DNA of 21,477 nt, from contig DINI01000006.1 in the NCBI GenBank assembly GCA_002426755.1, positions 40,413 to 61,889 of the forward strand, given 5' to 3'. Positions 21,060 through 21,477 of the stretch are shown piece by piece; the first letter of the stretch is position 1; the number at the start of each line of letters is the position of its first letter. This stretch comes from Flavobacteriaceae bacterium UBA5544. Lineage in GTDB: Bacteria; Bacteroidota; Bacteroidia; Flavobacteriales; Flavobacteriaceae. Below the pieces are notes generated by a model that did no database searches, had not been told where the DNA came from, and worked only from the letters and a program-made list of their open reading frames with translations. A program made the translations under genes and the position numbers.

Positions 21060-21477
21060 TGATAGAGGTCAACAACATACATAAATCTTTTGGTGATACG
21101 GAAGTATTAAAGGGCATCAGTACGACTTTTGAAAAAGGAAAAACAAACCTGATCATTGGTCAAAGTGGTTCTGGGAAAACCGTGTTTCTAAAATGTCTTT
21201 TGGGACTTTTTATACCAGACCAGGGCACCATTAGTTATGATGGAAAAGATTATTCTAAATTGTCTGTGGATGAACGTAGTGATTTGCGTGCAGAAATGGG
21301 AATGGTTTTTCAGGGCAGCGCTTTGTTCGATTCCATGACAATTGCCGAAAACGTCAAATTTCCCTTACGAATGTTTACAAAACAAAGCAAAAGCGAAATG
21401 GAAGATCGTGTTGAGTTTGTTTTGAAACGTGTGAATCTTGCCGATGCAGGGAAAAAATTACCAAGTGAAGCTTCTGG
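21059..21477 (+). CDS. mlaF: MlaF-type ABC transporter ATPase, cut by the window end
   Basis: ATG at 21059-21061 overlaps the mlaE stop by one base. The 139 complete codons present read MIEVNNIHKSFGDTEVLKGI at the start, the Walker A GQSGSGKT (36-43), the Q-loop MVFQGSALFDSMTIAEN (82-98) and the beginning of the signature region LPSEASG (134-140, the last base missing). It should power lipid transport by MlaE. The Walker B, D-loop and H-switch lie beyond the edge. Confidence 0.93.
   Translation, partial: MIEVNNIHKSFGDTEVLKGISTTFEKGKTNLIIGQSGSGKTVFLKCLLGLFIPDQGTISYDGKDYSKLSVDERSDLRAEMGMVFQGSALFDSMTIAENVKFPLRMFTKQSKSEMEDRVEFVLKRVNLADAGKKLPSEAS

Noticed and set aside
1..21477. tRNA, rRNA, insertion sequence, prophage or defence genes
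   Set aside because: None seen on either strand; apart from the S23-family gene and decaying left end, gene content is ordinary chromosome.

Overview
The window is an AT-rich chromosomal segment from a member of the Bacteroidota, most likely family Flavobacteriaceae. Several things point there. Promoter -7 boxes of the form TAnnTTTG sit ahead of several genes, and Shine-Dalgarno sequences are largely absent. Hypoxanthine phosphoribosyltransferase is fused to adenylate kinase, ObgE is short, a PafA-type alkaline phosphatase is present, and a DUF3667 remnant is visible. Most of the window is core metabolism. No tRNA, rRNA, CRISPR array, transposase or phage gene was seen.

Layout. (1) 1-1400 is a decaying region. 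It holds a secreted protein gene that looks frameshifted at a homopolymer, a frameshifted and truncated DUF3667 gene, and a cluster of hairpins including a bidirectional terminator. (2) 1402-3977, minus strand, reads hpt-adk fusion, then a four-helix-bundle (23S rRNA intervening-sequence type) protein, then obgE. (3) 4141-5781, plus strand, is purK-purE, de novo purine synthesis, closed by a strong terminator. A 7-bp tandem repeat lies between the two divergent purine-related units. (4) 5993-8026 is an M3 family oligopeptidase (Dcp type). (5) 8112-10371 is a small regulated cassette: a GbsR/MarR-type regulator, two small membrane proteins joined by an ATGA overlap, and a SAM methyltransferase. 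A perfect 28-bp palindrome precedes the regulator, and a damaged copy precedes the first membrane gene. (6) 10465-11310 is an ECF sigma factor with a small Cys-containing partner. (7) 11293-12123, minus, is a UbiA-like membrane protein lacking its first Asp motif. It is divergent from gcvP (12243-15092), the glycine decarboxylase P-protein, which ends at a terminator. (8) 15281-17736 is a tight KAS III-like / methyltransferase-like / glycosyltransferase 2 trio, probably making or decorating a lipid or surface glycan. (9) 17729-20208, minus, is a membrane-anchored non-specific nuclease preceded by a PafA-like alkaline phosphatase lipoprotein, a pair that could scavenge phosphate from nucleic acids outside the cytoplasm. 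(10) 20322 to the window end is mlaE-mlaF (lipid-transport ABC permease and ATPase), the latter cut by the window edge.

The best candidate for something undescribed is the regulator cassette at 8112-10371. It has its own duplicated operator and two unrecognised membrane proteins coupled to a methyltransferase. Second are the KAS III/MT/GT2 trio and the ECF sigma with a degenerate zinc-finger-like partner.
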